DNA of 64,000 bases from Actinomycetota bacterium (lineage in GTDB: Bacteria; Actinomycetota; Acidimicrobiia; Acidimicrobiales; Ilumatobacteraceae). Of the stretch, positions 1 to 7,932 are shown piece by piece. The position numbers and the translations under genes are program-made. The notes under the pieces are model-generated. The model ran no database searches and was not told where the DNA came from. It saw only the letters and a list, made by a program, of their open reading frames with translations. The DNA lies in assembly GCA_947454105.1 (NCBI GenBank), contig CANGIP010000006.1, forward strand, positions 1-64,000. Direction: 5' to 3'. Within the stretch, counting starts at the first letter, position 1. Every line of letters begins with the position of its first letter.

Positions 1-132
1 CTCAACCAGACGAGTCATCGCATCATCACCATCAACAATCAAAGATTGCGACGACCATGCAGCGCGCAAACCTGCAACGAGAAAACCACCACAACTTTCT
101 GCGGTTTTTGGTGTCAGATCACGTGAGAACAT
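1..132 (-). CDS. N-terminal part of an unidentified, probably SOS-controlled protein
   Basis: The window opens inside a leftward gene and only its first 44 codons are visible, from ATG at 132. The frame is closed upstream by TAA at 141-139, so this ATG is the only start. The product begins MFSRDLTPKTAESCGG and continues as an Ala/Leu/Ser-rich globular-looking stretch with no signal peptide. I do not recognise the family. A perfect LexA-type palindrome covers the start codon, and a possible -10 (TACTAA) lies six bases before the ATG, which suggests a leaderless, damage-inducible transcript. The rest of the gene lies outside the window, so its function stays open. Confidence 0.55.
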   Translation of the reverse strand, partial: MFSRDLTPKTAESCGGFLVAGLRAAWSSQSLIVDGDDAMTRLVE

Positions 133-139
133 ATGTTCT
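126..139. promoter_or_regulatory. Putative LexA operator (SOS box)
   Basis: AGAACATATGTTCT is a perfect 14-bp palindrome that fits the Gram-positive/actinobacterial LexA consensus GAAC-RNRY-GTTC. It overlaps the ATG of the leftward partial gene (130-132) and the presumed transcription start, an ideal place for a repressor. It lies about 270 bp from the rightward transpeptidase gene, so it more probably serves the leftward gene. Confidence 0.6.
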
Positions 140-407
140 TAGTATGCCACTAAGGTGTGGCAAAAAGCAAATGAAATCAAGGGTTTTTTGAAAAAAGTTT
201 TCAATAATGCGGCTATCGAAACTGGTGGCGAAAACTAACGGAAAAGCTCTCTTTTCTGCCACCAGAAAAACCAATGCATTGTGCTCAAGGCCTCACCACG
301 TTGCACACGAAGGTGGATGGAAACTCAAACTCAATCCCGAAACCCGAGAGTTGAATATTCGCTAGTAGAGCCGAGGCAAGGTTGACGAGTGTCGGCAACA
401 CATTTGA
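133..407. other. Divergent intergenic region with two inverted repeats
   Basis: This AT-rich gap between the leftward partial gene and the rightward transpeptidase gene has no convincing coding frame. It holds a palindrome at 188-204 (TTGAAAA, AAG, TTTTCAA). It also holds a larger imperfect hairpin at 222-265: outer arms CTGGTGGC and GCCACCAG, inner stem AAAAG/CTTTT. Neither is followed by a T tract, so they are not obvious terminators. They could be regulator sites or leader RNA structure for the cell-wall gene downstream. No known riboswitch consensus was recognised. Confidence 0.4.
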
Positions 408-2408
408 TTGAGTTTCGTTAGCCTGAGCCAAGTGGCAGGACTAAAGACTTACGCAAAGCATTTCGTCGCAGCTGTTTTGGCAAGCGCCGTCGTATTCTTG
501 TTGCTCGGTTTCAACGGTCAACAAGTCAGCGCTGCGGCGGCTAAAACCTCTGTGCTAACAAACGACGTTCCAGCAAATGCTTCATCGTTCGTGCTTTTAC
601 CGCAAACGCAACGGGTACTCGATACTCGCAACCCTGGTCAATCAATCGTTGAGGCTGACGGCATGCGAACGATCTTGTTGACTGGCCCGATCGGCATTCT
701 CTTTGATGCCTCGGTGTCTGCGGCGGTTGTGAACGTCACCGTGGTCGGTCCTGCTGCGCCTGGTTATTGGACGTTGTGGCCAACTGGTCAATCACGACCA
801 AATGCATCGCAGTTAAACGTCGACGATTACATCTCGACCTACGGCGGAGCAGTCGCTGTTCCAAACTTGGTCACGGTCCCAGTAGTCAACGGCGGCATCA
901 GTGTGTATTCGAGTGCTGGTGGAAATGTCGTTGTCGACCTCGTTGGCTACTACACGCCGTCAGCAACAGCATCTTCTTCGGGTCGCATAGTGAGTCGCCC
1001 CGCACCAACACGTATCTATGACTCGCGAAATAGTTCAGTGATGATCGCTGGTGAGACGAGAACAATTACCGTGCCAGACTCGATTGGTGCTTCAGCCGTC
1101 GTTCTGAGCGTGACAGTGATCGGCCTCAGCGAGGGTTACTGGCAAATCTTCCCAAGTGGAAATGGCAAACCCGATTCGTCAAACCTCAATTCATTTGCCA
1201 TAGGCGCGATATCGGCCAACCAAGTGATCACGAGTGTGAATCAAAATGGTGAGATAGATGTCTACTCTTCTGGTGGCGGTCATGTGATCGTTGATCTAGT
1301 TGGTTCATTCACTGGTAGCAATGCGCCTCAATCGACAGACGGCCTATTCATTCCGTTGGACTCGCCCTCACGTTTTCTTGATACGCGCACAACCGGTCGT
1401 ATTGAGGGGACTGGCTCGGTAGAAGTAGACGTGCAAACTCAGCTCGGTCACTCGAATGTCGCAGCAGTTGCGTTGAACACAACCATCACTGATGCGTTCT
1501 TGGCTGGATACGTGTCGGTGACTCCCGCTGGAAGTTCACCAACGACAGCTACGTCACGAAGTACGAGCACGACAAACGTCATTTACTCCAACCAAACCGT
1601 GGCCAGTCATGCGATTGTCCCGGTCTCGTCGCGCGGGTTTGATGTCTTCACTGAAGGTGGCGGACAATTACTCGCCGATATTTCTGGTTGGTACACGGGC
1701 ACTCCACAGGAAGCTCCCTACGTAGCACGTGGAGCAGTCGTGATTCAGGTATCTGCAGGTTGTGTGGGAGTTGCTAATTGGCCAGTCGGACCAATTCGTA
1801 CAGGTTCTGGACCCGACTCCGTCAGGCGTCTGCAATTGCGATTACTTGAACTGGGTTTTTGGAACTCGGGGGCTGATGGCCAATATGGAGTGTCAACCAA
1901 ACAGGCAGTGATGGCGTTTCAGAAGTGGACTGGCCTTGCGGCTACATCGGTGACCGATGCAACGACCGCGGCATTTCTCAACACAACACAGTGCAAGCCA
2001 GTTGCTGGTCGCACAACTGGCGACTTCTTCGAAGTAGATAAAACCAAGCAAGTTGCGTTCGTCGTGCGTGACGGCAAAGTCGTGTACACATTCAACGTGT
2101 CAACCGGAAATGGGAAGGACTACGACGAAGCGGACCATCTTTCAAATAATCGAGTCACTGGTATTGCAAAGACACCTGTCGGCGAGTTCAAGATTTACAA
2201 AGAGCGCGACGAAAAGGTGTACGAAGGAAATCTCGGAAGCTTGTATCGACCAAAGTTTGTGGTCGGCGGAATTGCTGTGCATGGATCTCGCAATATTCCT
2301 GCTTATCCAGCGTCGCATGGTTGTATTCGAGTTGCTAACCCAGTGATGGATTTGATTTGGTTAGAAAACTTGCTGCCCAAAGGTGCCAAAGTCTGGATTC
2401 ACGACTAA
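408..2408 (+). CDS. Secreted L,D-transpeptidase with three DTR repeats and a peptidoglycan-binding domain
   Basis: Likely exported enzyme forming 3-3 peptidoglycan cross-links or anchoring proteins to the wall. Order: signal peptide or anchor (about 1-43), three repeats of about 120 residues (about 57-185, 193-305, 315-435), each with an R-(V/I/F)-(L/Y)-D-(T/S)-R motif near its start and a G-x-x-(V/L)-(V/A)-D-(L/I) motif near its end, a PG_binding_1 domain (about 455-530), and a C-terminal YkuD domain. The catalytic motif SHGCIRV has Cys639, with the partner HGS motif upstream, so the enzyme looks active. The DTR repeats are common in secreted actinobacterial wall proteins; their ligand is unknown. 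The TTG at 408 gives a full signal peptide; GTG at 432 is an alternative. Neither has a strong ribosome binding site. Confidence 0.88.
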   Translation: MSFVSLSQVAGLKTYAKHFVAAVLASAVVFLLLGFNGQQVSAAAAKTSVLTNDVPANASSFVLLPQTQRVLDTRNPGQSIVEADGMRTILLTGPIGILFDASVSAAVVNVTVVGPAAPGYWTLWPTGQSRPNASQLNVDDYISTYGGAVAVPNLVTVPVVNGGISVYSSAGGNVVVDLVGYYTPSATASSSGRIVSRPAPTRIYDSRNSSVMIAGETRTITVPDSIGASAVVLSVTVIGLSEGYWQIFPSGNGKPDSSNLNSFAIGAISANQVITSVNQNGEIDVYSSGGGHVIVDLVGSFTGSNAPQSTDGLFIPLDSPSRFLDTRTTGRIEGTGSVEVDVQTQLGHSNVAAVALNTTITDAFLAGYVSVTPAGSSPTTATSRSTSTTNVIYSNQTVASHAIVPVSSRGFDVFTEGGGQLLADISGWYTGTPQEAPYVARGAVVIQVSAGCVGVANWPVGPIRTGSGPDSVRRLQLRLLELGFWNSGADGQYGVSTKQAVMAFQKWTGLAATSVTDATTAAFLNTTQCKPVAGRTTGDFFEVDKTKQVAFVVRDGKVVYTFNVSTGNGKDYDEADHLSNNRVTGIAKTPVGEFKIYKERDEKVYEGNLGSLYRPKFVVGGIAVHGSRNIPAYPASHGCIRVANPVMDLIWLENLLPKGAKVWIHD

Positions 2409-2426
2409 CAAAAGTCCAGATGGGAT

Positions 2427-2912
2427 TTACTTCAGGTGTGACTCGATCGCAGCGACCAATGCTGGGTCTTCGGGTGTGATCATCGGGCCAAAGCGGCCGA
2501 TGATTTCGCCAGAGTCGCTCACTAAAAACTTTTCAAAGTTCCAACGAATATCGCCCTTGACACCTTCGCTGTCGGCGACGGCATTGAGTTCCTTGTAGAT
2601 CGCGTGTTGGTTATCGCCGTTGACATCAATCTTTTCAAGAAGCGGAAACGTCACGCCGTACGTGGTTGAGCAGAAAGTCGCGATTTCATCAGCGGTGCCG
2701 GGTTCTTGTCCCATGAATTGATTGCACGGAACGCCAACAACACTGAATCCTTGATCGGCGTACTTTTCGTGCAGGGCTTCGAGGCCGGTGTACTGCGGCG
2801 TCAATCCGCACTTGCTGGCCACATTGACGACCAACATGACTTTGGCGCCAAGGCCACCGAGCGAAGTGGGTTGACCGGACAGGGTATTAATGGAGATATC
2901 GGAGATGCTCAT
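2427..2912 (-). CDS. Glutathione-peroxidase-family (thioredoxin-type) peroxidase
   Basis: Cytoplasmic peroxidase reducing hydrogen peroxide and organic hydroperoxides. Family motifs are clear: NVASKCGLTPQY with the peroxidatic Cys, the PCNQFMGQEPG block, and WNFEKFLV near the C-terminus. As in most bacterial members the active site has Cys rather than selenocysteine, and such enzymes usually take electrons from thioredoxin. ATG at 2912 (MSISDIS) matches the usual N-terminus; in-frame ATGs at 2921 and 2942 would add 3 or 10 residues. The length (161 aa) is typical. It converges on the transpeptidase gene with an 18-bp gap and lies just after tRNA-Pro on the same strand. Confidence 0.92.
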   Translation of the reverse strand: MSISDISINTLSGQPTSLGGLGAKVMLVVNVASKCGLTPQYTGLEALHEKYADQGFSVVGVPCNQFMGQEPGTADEIATFCSTTYGVTFPLLEKIDVNGDNQHAIYKELNAVADSEGVKGDIRWNFEKFLVSDSGEIIGRFGPMITPEDPALVAAIESHLK

Positions 2913-2963
2913 GTCCAACATTGGCACATAGATGCCAAGCAAAATGGATTAGGTGAAATGTAT

Positions 2964-3039
2964 TGGTCGGGGAGAGGAGACTCGAACTCCCGGCCTCCTG
3001 CTCCCAAAGCAGGTGCGCTACCAACTGCGCTACTCCCCG
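2964..3039 (-). tRNA. tRNA-Pro (anticodon UGG)
   Basis: On the minus strand the sequence folds as a complete cloverleaf of 76 nt including an encoded CCA. The acceptor arm CGGGGAG pairs with CTCCCCG. The D arm is GCGC/GCGC. The anticodon stem CCTGC/GCAGG encloses loop TTTGGGA with anticodon TGG. The T loop is TTCGAGT and the discriminator is A. UGG reads proline codons, and the CGGGG 5' end is typical of bacterial tRNA-Pro. Confidence 0.97.
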
Positions 3040-3174
3040 AGGAGCAAAATTGTACCTCGTGTCACCTGCGGAAATGGTCTCGTTAGAGACTTGTCTCGGC
3101 GTACGATCAGATATCTGCAACATTGATTTTCCCCGAATCGTTGAACTTTTCCCCGTGACACGAGGGTTCAAACC

Positions 3175-6063
3175 ATGAGAAACCCGATGTTTCGCAATTT
3201 CGGCGTGATTGTGGCATCGGTGGCGACCGCTTGGCCGACCGCGACCGGAAGTCTTGACGTGCGTTTTTCCATGGCCATCGTGGTTGCCGCTGGACTTTTT
3301 TGGGGTCGTAGCGCTCTCATGTCTGGTCTTGTCGGTCTTGGAGGCGCCTACCTTCTTTTCGGAAGTTCGGCCGATCACTCAATCGTTGATGGCCATATTG
3401 GTTCGCTCATCGCAGTGACCGCGCTAGCAATCCTTGAAACGCTCACATTGTTCGTCGCTATTGAGCGAACGATTGCCCGGGTTCACCCGGTGACCCCATC
3501 AGCCCGAATCTGGAAATTCCTGTTTTGGGTCGCACTGATTTCGGTCGTTGGTGGGTGGAGCGAAACTCTGTTGGTGTCGTGGATTAACCGCGATGTAACG
3601 ATGGCTTCAGTAAGTCAAGGTATTGGTATCGCAATCGCGTCGATCATTGCGGCGATCATCGCGTCGCGTAAAGGTTCACATTGGTTCCGTTACGACAAGT
3701 CTGTTGCGGCCGAACTTTTGGCTCCACTCGTCATCGTGATGATGACTTTGGTCGCCATTGAAATTACGCGACAAGTCTGGGAACGGCAAGATGAAGACAA
3801 TCTGACGTTCGTGGCTGAAGCTGCACAAACTGGATTTCTGAAGTCGACAGCCGAACAGTTGTCAATGTTGAGATTGCAAGTTGATAATTCAGGATCGGTC
3901 ATTGTGCAAGATCCGACGCGATTTGAAGAACAATTACAAACATTGGTTCTTAGTCAATCTGAGATCTCGGTTGCTGCGCTTGTCAGCGTTGAAGCAAATG
4001 GTTCGTTATCGGTTGACCAGTCTTTGAGTCGGCTTGAATCGCCAAGTGTGAGCTCGTTCAAAACTGCCGTCGGCAAATTTGATGGGGCAATACTTGATTC
4101 AACGCAAAACAACGAAGTGCAGTTACTCGGGGTTGAAGATATTGCCTTGTCGAGTTCAACCTTTGAGCCGAATATCTACTTCGCCCTGCCAGTAAAAGAA
4201 TCTCCGTCGCAACAATTCGTCGTCGTGTCATATTCAATTCCCGAACTGTTGCATTCTGGGATGGCGGCATTCAGTGGTTTGGTTGACGACGTTCAAATTG
4301 AAATTGCTGACATCGCAAACAACGAGATTTCAACATCGCTCTGGGTTGAGGGCGACAACAAGTCGCAACCTTCAAAGTCGGCTTCTAGTGATGGCGTCAT
4401 TAGCGATCTGCGCCTGCGGTTTACTGCAAGCCCGATGGCGAATTTCGGAATTGAAGACCGCTCAACAGTGCTTGTCCTGGGTATCGAAGTGATATTTGGT
4501 CTCGCAATGCTTTTGGTCCTCATGCAAGGCGCAAACGCTCAGTATCGATTGTTCCTTGAACGTCGTCGGCGAGAGTTATTGCTTGAAGCAGCGCTCGATG
4601 CTACGCCTGGCAAGTCGGTTGTATTTGACGAATCGCTCAAAGTGCTTGCGGCCAACCGAGAGGTTCGTGATGAATTCCCAGGTGCGATTCCCGGACTTGA
4701 TGTCACGGCAATCTTTGGACTGACTCCCGATTCGGGTCGGGCGCGTCTTGTTATCGAAGCATTGCAACAAGCACTTGACGGCGAAGTTGCCCGCGCTGAA
4801 TTGGGTGAAGACGATCTCGATAGTTCGATGCGTATCGTCGAAATTGAGGCGTATCCCATCCAAGGAATGTCCAGCGACCGAGTTGGATTTTTGCATGCAA
4901 CCGATTCGACGGAACGTCGCAGTTTGGCGATGCGCTCTTCGCAATCTGAACGAATGGAGTCTCTCGGTGCTTTGGCGGGAGGACTGGCCCACGACTTCAA
5001 CAACTTGCTTTTCGTGACGCTTGGCAATCTGCAGTTGATGGCGATGAACGACACCATCGCGAATGATGAGAAGTTGTCTAAGTTTGTATCACGCTCGATG
5101 TCAGCCGTTGAACGTGGAGCCGAGATCACCAAGTCGTTGCTTGCGGTTGCGCGTAGTCAACCGCTTGAAGAGAGCGCAGTTACGTTGTCCGATTTGGTGA
5201 AAGGACTCCTGCCACTCATGAGGCAAGCACTCGGATCTGGTAGGCAAGTTGAAGTTGATATACCTGACCCCAGCGTTCAGCTGATGGTTGACGCTGGTCG
5301 ACTATCGAGTTGCATTTTGAATCTCACGTTCAACTCACGTGATGCGATGGGTCCAAACGGGACATTAAGGATTTCTGCCCGACAAGTTCCTGAAACTCAA
5401 ACGTTAGAACTCTCTGTCGCAGACGATGGAAAAGGCATGCCAGCAGATGTAGTTGCGCGCGCCTTCGAACCGTTCTTCACCACGAAGCGGGCGGGAAGTG
5501 GCACTGGCCTTGGTCTGGCGACAGTGTATGCGTTCGCCAAGCAAAGCGGCGGAACGGCGTATCTCGAAAGTCGCCCCGGCGTAGGCACAACCGTGACACT
5601 CAGTTTGCCGATTCACACAGGTTTGGTTCAGGCAGATGAACGGGCCGTTCAACGGCGTTCGGGTCGACGTGTTGTTGTTGCCGATGATGAACAATCACTC
5701 GCTGAAATGGTGGCGTCGTGGCTCATTGATATGGGAGTTGATGCCCGTTTTGAAACTTCGCCGAAAGCTGCGCTCGACTTAATTGAAACTTTCGAACCCG
5801 ATGTTCTGGTCTCGGATGCAAACTTCGGGGAAGAAATGGACGGCATTCAACTCGCGCGCCTTGCAGTTGCCATCGTCCCAGATCTTGCGGTGATCTTTAT
5901 GACGGGATACTCGGCGAGTATGAAAGAATTGCAAGAACAAGGCGAACGTACTTTGGCGAAGCCATTTTCACGTGAAGACTTGTACAACGCACTGTCGCCG
6001 CTCATTGCTGAAGCGCTAGAGAGCGAGAGTACAGAAGGTATCGAGGGTGGTGAACAGTCATGA
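3175..6063 (+). CDS. Membrane hybrid sensor histidine kinase with C-terminal receiver
   Basis: Sensor kinase of 962 residues. The N-terminus carries about five membrane segments (within 30-200), then an extracytoplasmic domain (about 205-430) and another membrane segment (431-450). A PAS-like region follows (about 465-585), then the dimerisation/phosphoacceptor box AGGLAHDFNNLL with His606, an ATPase domain with N box (NSRDAMG) and G boxes (DDGKGMP, GSGTGLGL), and a receiver domain with probable phosphoacceptor Asp881. The stimulus is unknown; the sensory domain resembles CHASE-type modules only in layout. The stop overlaps the next gene by 4 bp (ATGA), so kinase and receiver-EAL protein are translationally coupled, which suggests signalling to c-di-GMP turnover. 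A GAGGG sequence nine bases before the ATG can serve as ribosome binding site. Confidence 0.9.
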   Translation: MRNPMFRNFGVIVASVATAWPTATGSLDVRFSMAIVVAAGLFWGRSALMSGLVGLGGAYLLFGSSADHSIVDGHIGSLIAVTALAILETLTLFVAIERTIARVHPVTPSARIWKFLFWVALISVVGGWSETLLVSWINRDVTMASVSQGIGIAIASIIAAIIASRKGSHWFRYDKSVAAELLAPLVIVMMTLVAIEITRQVWERQDEDNLTFVAEAAQTGFLKSTAEQLSMLRLQVDNSGSVIVQDPTRFEEQLQTLVLSQSEISVAALVSVEANGSLSVDQSLSRLESPSVSSFKTAVGKFDGAILDSTQNNEVQLLGVEDIALSSSTFEPNIYFALPVKESPSQQFVVVSYSIPELLHSGMAAFSGLVDDVQIEIADIANNEISTSLWVEGDNKSQPSKSASSDGVISDLRLRFTASPMANFGIEDRSTVLVLGIEVIFGLAMLLVLMQGANAQYRLFLERRRRELLLEAALDATPGKSVVFDESLKVLAANREVRDEFPGAIPGLDVTAIFGLTPDSGRARLVIEALQQALDGEVARAELGEDDLDSSMRIVEIEAYPIQGMSSDRVGFLHATDSTERRSLAMRSSQSERMESLGALAGGLAHDFNNLLFVTLGNLQLMAMNDTIANDEKLSKFVSRSMSAVERGAEITKSLLAVARSQPLEESAVTLSDLVKGLLPLMRQALGSGRQVEVDIPDPSVQLMVDAGRLSSCILNLTFNSRDAMGPNGTLRISARQVPETQTLELSVADDGKGMPADVVARAFEPFFTTKRAGSGTGLGLATVYAFAKQSGGTAYLESRPGVGTTVTLSLPIHTGLVQADERAVQRRSGRRVVVADDEQSLAEMVASWLIDMGVDARFETSPKAALDLIETFEPDVLVSDANFGEEMDGIQLARLAVAIVPDLAVIFMTGYSASMKELQEQGERTLAKPFSREDLYNALSPLIAEALESESTEGIEGGEQS

Positions 6064-7247
6064 GTGAAACTCCGAAAGTTCTCGTGATTGATGACGAAGA
6101 AGCAATCTGTGAATTGATTGTCGCTGTCGCCGAGTCAGCAGGGTTTGATGCAACATCGGCCAGTAGTCCGAGCGAGATTGAGGCGGCAATTGTTGGGCGT
6201 TTTGATCTCGTGGTTCTTGACTTGTCACTCGGCGAAATGGATGGCATTGAAGTGATGAGCAAACTCGGTGCAACCCATCGAGGAATGCCCGTGATCTTGG
6301 TGAGTGGTGCCGACCAGTCGTTATTAGACACTGCGGGTCGTATTGCTGAAATGCACAAACTTCGGGTGCTAGGCACTTTTGCCAAGCCATTCTCGTTAGA
6401 TGTTTTGAAAACAGCAATGCTCGAACTGTCGCAAGTCTCTGAAATGGGTATCGACCCGACGGGACCCAAAGTCATTATTGATGCCAACTTGTTATTGCAG
6501 CCCGACTATTTGCAATTGGCATATCAGCCCAAAGTTTCAACGCGCAGCGGTGAAGCGTTGGGCGTTGAGGCTCTCGTTCGTTGGCGCCACCCCGAACATG
6601 GAGACGTCTCGCCGGGCATCTTTGTCGCTTTAATCGAGCAAGAGGGCAGAACGGCCGAGTTGCTTGACATCGTGATGTCAATGGCCGCGCGAGATCGCAA
6701 GCGTTATCGAGCTCTTGCATCCATGCCTGATATCTCGATCAATATCTCGGTCCTTGATTTAGATGATGAAGAGTTGCCGCGTCGGGCACAAAAGATTTTG
6801 CTTGAAGTAGCGCCGGCTGAACGTTGGACTTTTGAAGTCACAGAAACCGCACCCATCACAGATGTCGCTCCTGCCTTATCAATCTTGACGCGTTTGCGAA
6901 TCGCCGGATTCAAACTTTCGGTTGACGACTTTGGTACTGGCACGAGTAATTATGAACGCCTGCTTGTTGCACCATTTACTGAATTGAAAATTGACCGTGC
7001 CATGGTCAATCGTTTGGATATCAATGCCGCCGAACCCGACCCGATGGTGAGATCGGGGATTGATGTAGGACACTCGTTGCAACTTCAGGTTGTCGCTGAA
7101 GGCGTTGAATCTGTTGACCAGTTCCGTATGGTGCGCGATTTGGGATGCGATGCAGCACAGGGATATCTCATCTCGCCACCGGTAGCTCCAGTGCAACTAG
7201 ATGTTGCGCTTGATGATTGGCGGCGCAAGTTTGAGTATCTGTCGTAG
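6060..7247 (+). CDS. Receiver-EAL response regulator, c-di-GMP phosphodiesterase
   Basis: Cytoplasmic response regulator of 395 residues. The receiver (1-125) has the acidic pair at positions 11-12, phosphoacceptor Asp54 and Lys109. The EAL domain (about 145-390) keeps the signature of an active phosphodiesterase: E170-A-L in GVEALVRW, Asn in INIS, Glu in FEVTE, the double Asp in DDFGTG, Lys in ELKID, Glu in VAEGVE and the terminal QG. It probably hydrolyses c-di-GMP to pGpG under control of the coupled hybrid kinase. No GGDEF domain is present, here or elsewhere in the window. It converges on the TetR gene with a 15-bp gap. Confidence 0.93.
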   Translation: MSETPKVLVIDDEEAICELIVAVAESAGFDATSASSPSEIEAAIVGRFDLVVLDLSLGEMDGIEVMSKLGATHRGMPVILVSGADQSLLDTAGRIAEMHKLRVLGTFAKPFSLDVLKTAMLELSQVSEMGIDPTGPKVIIDANLLLQPDYLQLAYQPKVSTRSGEALGVEALVRWRHPEHGDVSPGIFVALIEQEGRTAELLDIVMSMAARDRKRYRALASMPDISINISVLDLDDEELPRRAQKILLEVAPAERWTFEVTETAPITDVAPALSILTRLRIAGFKLSVDDFGTGTSNYERLLVAPFTELKIDRAMVNRLDINAAEPDPMVRSGIDVGHSLQLQVVAEGVESVDQFRMVRDLGCDAAQGYLISPPVAPVQLDVALDDWRRKFEYLS

Positions 7248-7262
7248 ATCAGTTCTCGTCAA

Positions 7263-7868
7263 TCAACTGTTAAAAAGTGACTTGATAGCCGCGGTCAAAG
7301 TTTCGCGAACCTTGCTGTGCGAAAGCCCAAGGGCCTCTTTGAGATAGATGATGTTTTCTAGTGACAGCGTGTAATCAAGGATTCTTTCCTTGTTTTCAAC
7401 ATCTTTCGCCGATTTCAATTCATTTTCAAATTGTTGCAAGGCTCGTCGGCTCATAATTTGTCGCCGTTCTTGCACTGCCATCGCAACGACTTGAGACTTA
7501 TAGGCCGCGACGACGGCGACGCGCATGACGCTGCCAACTTTGTCGTACAACTTCAGACGGTGGTCGACGATGGAGTTAATTCTTTTGGTGAGATCTCCTG
7601 AACTATCAAGAGTTTCGTACAGTTCACGGACCCGTTCCCACTGAACGTTGATGGCGCAACTTGCAAGATCTTCCATGTCATCGAAATAACGGAACACTGA
7701 CCGTTCTGAAACACCGGCTATTTCGGCAATACGCGCTGCAGGTGGTTGAACTTCACCTTGGCTGTAGAGCTCAAGGAGGGCTGACACCACAGCCTCTTTG
7801 TTGCGAGCACCGCGTTCGCGACGCCCATCAAGAGAGATGGTGGTTGCGGCGCTCGAAGTCGGTGACAT
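7263..7868 (-). CDS. TetR-family transcriptional regulator
   Basis: Predicted DNA-binding repressor of 201 residues. The TetR helix-turn-helix spans about 22-68 (RIAEIAGVSERSVFRYFDD is a typical core), followed by an all-helical ligand domain with no recognisable ligand specificity. A -10-like TAGTCT sits six bases before the ATG and no ribosome binding site is present, so translation is probably leaderless. The -10 starts inside one arm of a 15-bp inverted repeat (7878-7915) that may be both terminator of the copper oxidase gene and an autoregulatory operator. The oxidase gene lies just upstream on the same strand and is a plausible target, but this is inference. Confidence 0.88.
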   Translation of the reverse strand: MSPTSSAATTISLDGRRERGARNKEAVVSALLELYSQGEVQPPAARIAEIAGVSERSVFRYFDDMEDLASCAINVQWERVRELYETLDSSGDLTKRINSIVDHRLKLYDKVGSVMRVAVVAAYKSQVVAMAVQERRQIMSRRALQQFENELKSAKDVENKERILDYTLSLENIIYLKEALGLSHSKVRETLTAAIKSLFNS

Positions 7869-7874
7869 GAAAAC

Positions 7875-7880
7875 AGACTA
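7875..7880 (-). promoter_or_regulatory. Probable -10 of leaderless TetR gene
   Basis: TAGTCT followed by six bases and the ATG at 7868. It overlaps the CTAG end of the adjacent inverted repeat, so anything binding or folding there would affect promoter opening. Confidence 0.5.
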
Positions 7881-7915
7881 GGGGAAAGTGGCGGTTGACT
7901 GCCACTTTCCCCTAG
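7878..7915 (-). terminator. 15-bp perfect hairpin: terminator of copper oxidase gene, possible operator
   Basis: Two perfect 15-base arms (CTAGGGGAAAGTGGC and its complement) flank an 8-base loop. On the minus strand the hairpin follows the oxidase stop codon by about 17 bases and is followed by TCTGTTTT, consistent with intrinsic termination. On the plus strand it is followed only by GTTTT. The arm length and its position over the TetR -10 also fit a TetR operator. Confidence 0.65.
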
Positions 7916-7932
7916 GTTTTCGCGGCGTGTTG

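Noticed and set aside
200-407. Possible c-di-AMP (ydaO/yuaA) riboswitch before the L,D-transpeptidase gene
   Set aside because: Such riboswitches often precede wall enzymes in actinobacteria, but the conserved GGGGxACCC and terminal consensus blocks are not found here; only simple hairpins are visible.
3155-3180. GGTTCAAACC resembling a tRNA T arm
   Set aside because: No acceptor, D or anticodon arm can be built around it, and it lies at the start of the hybrid kinase gene, where it probably includes the ribosome binding site.
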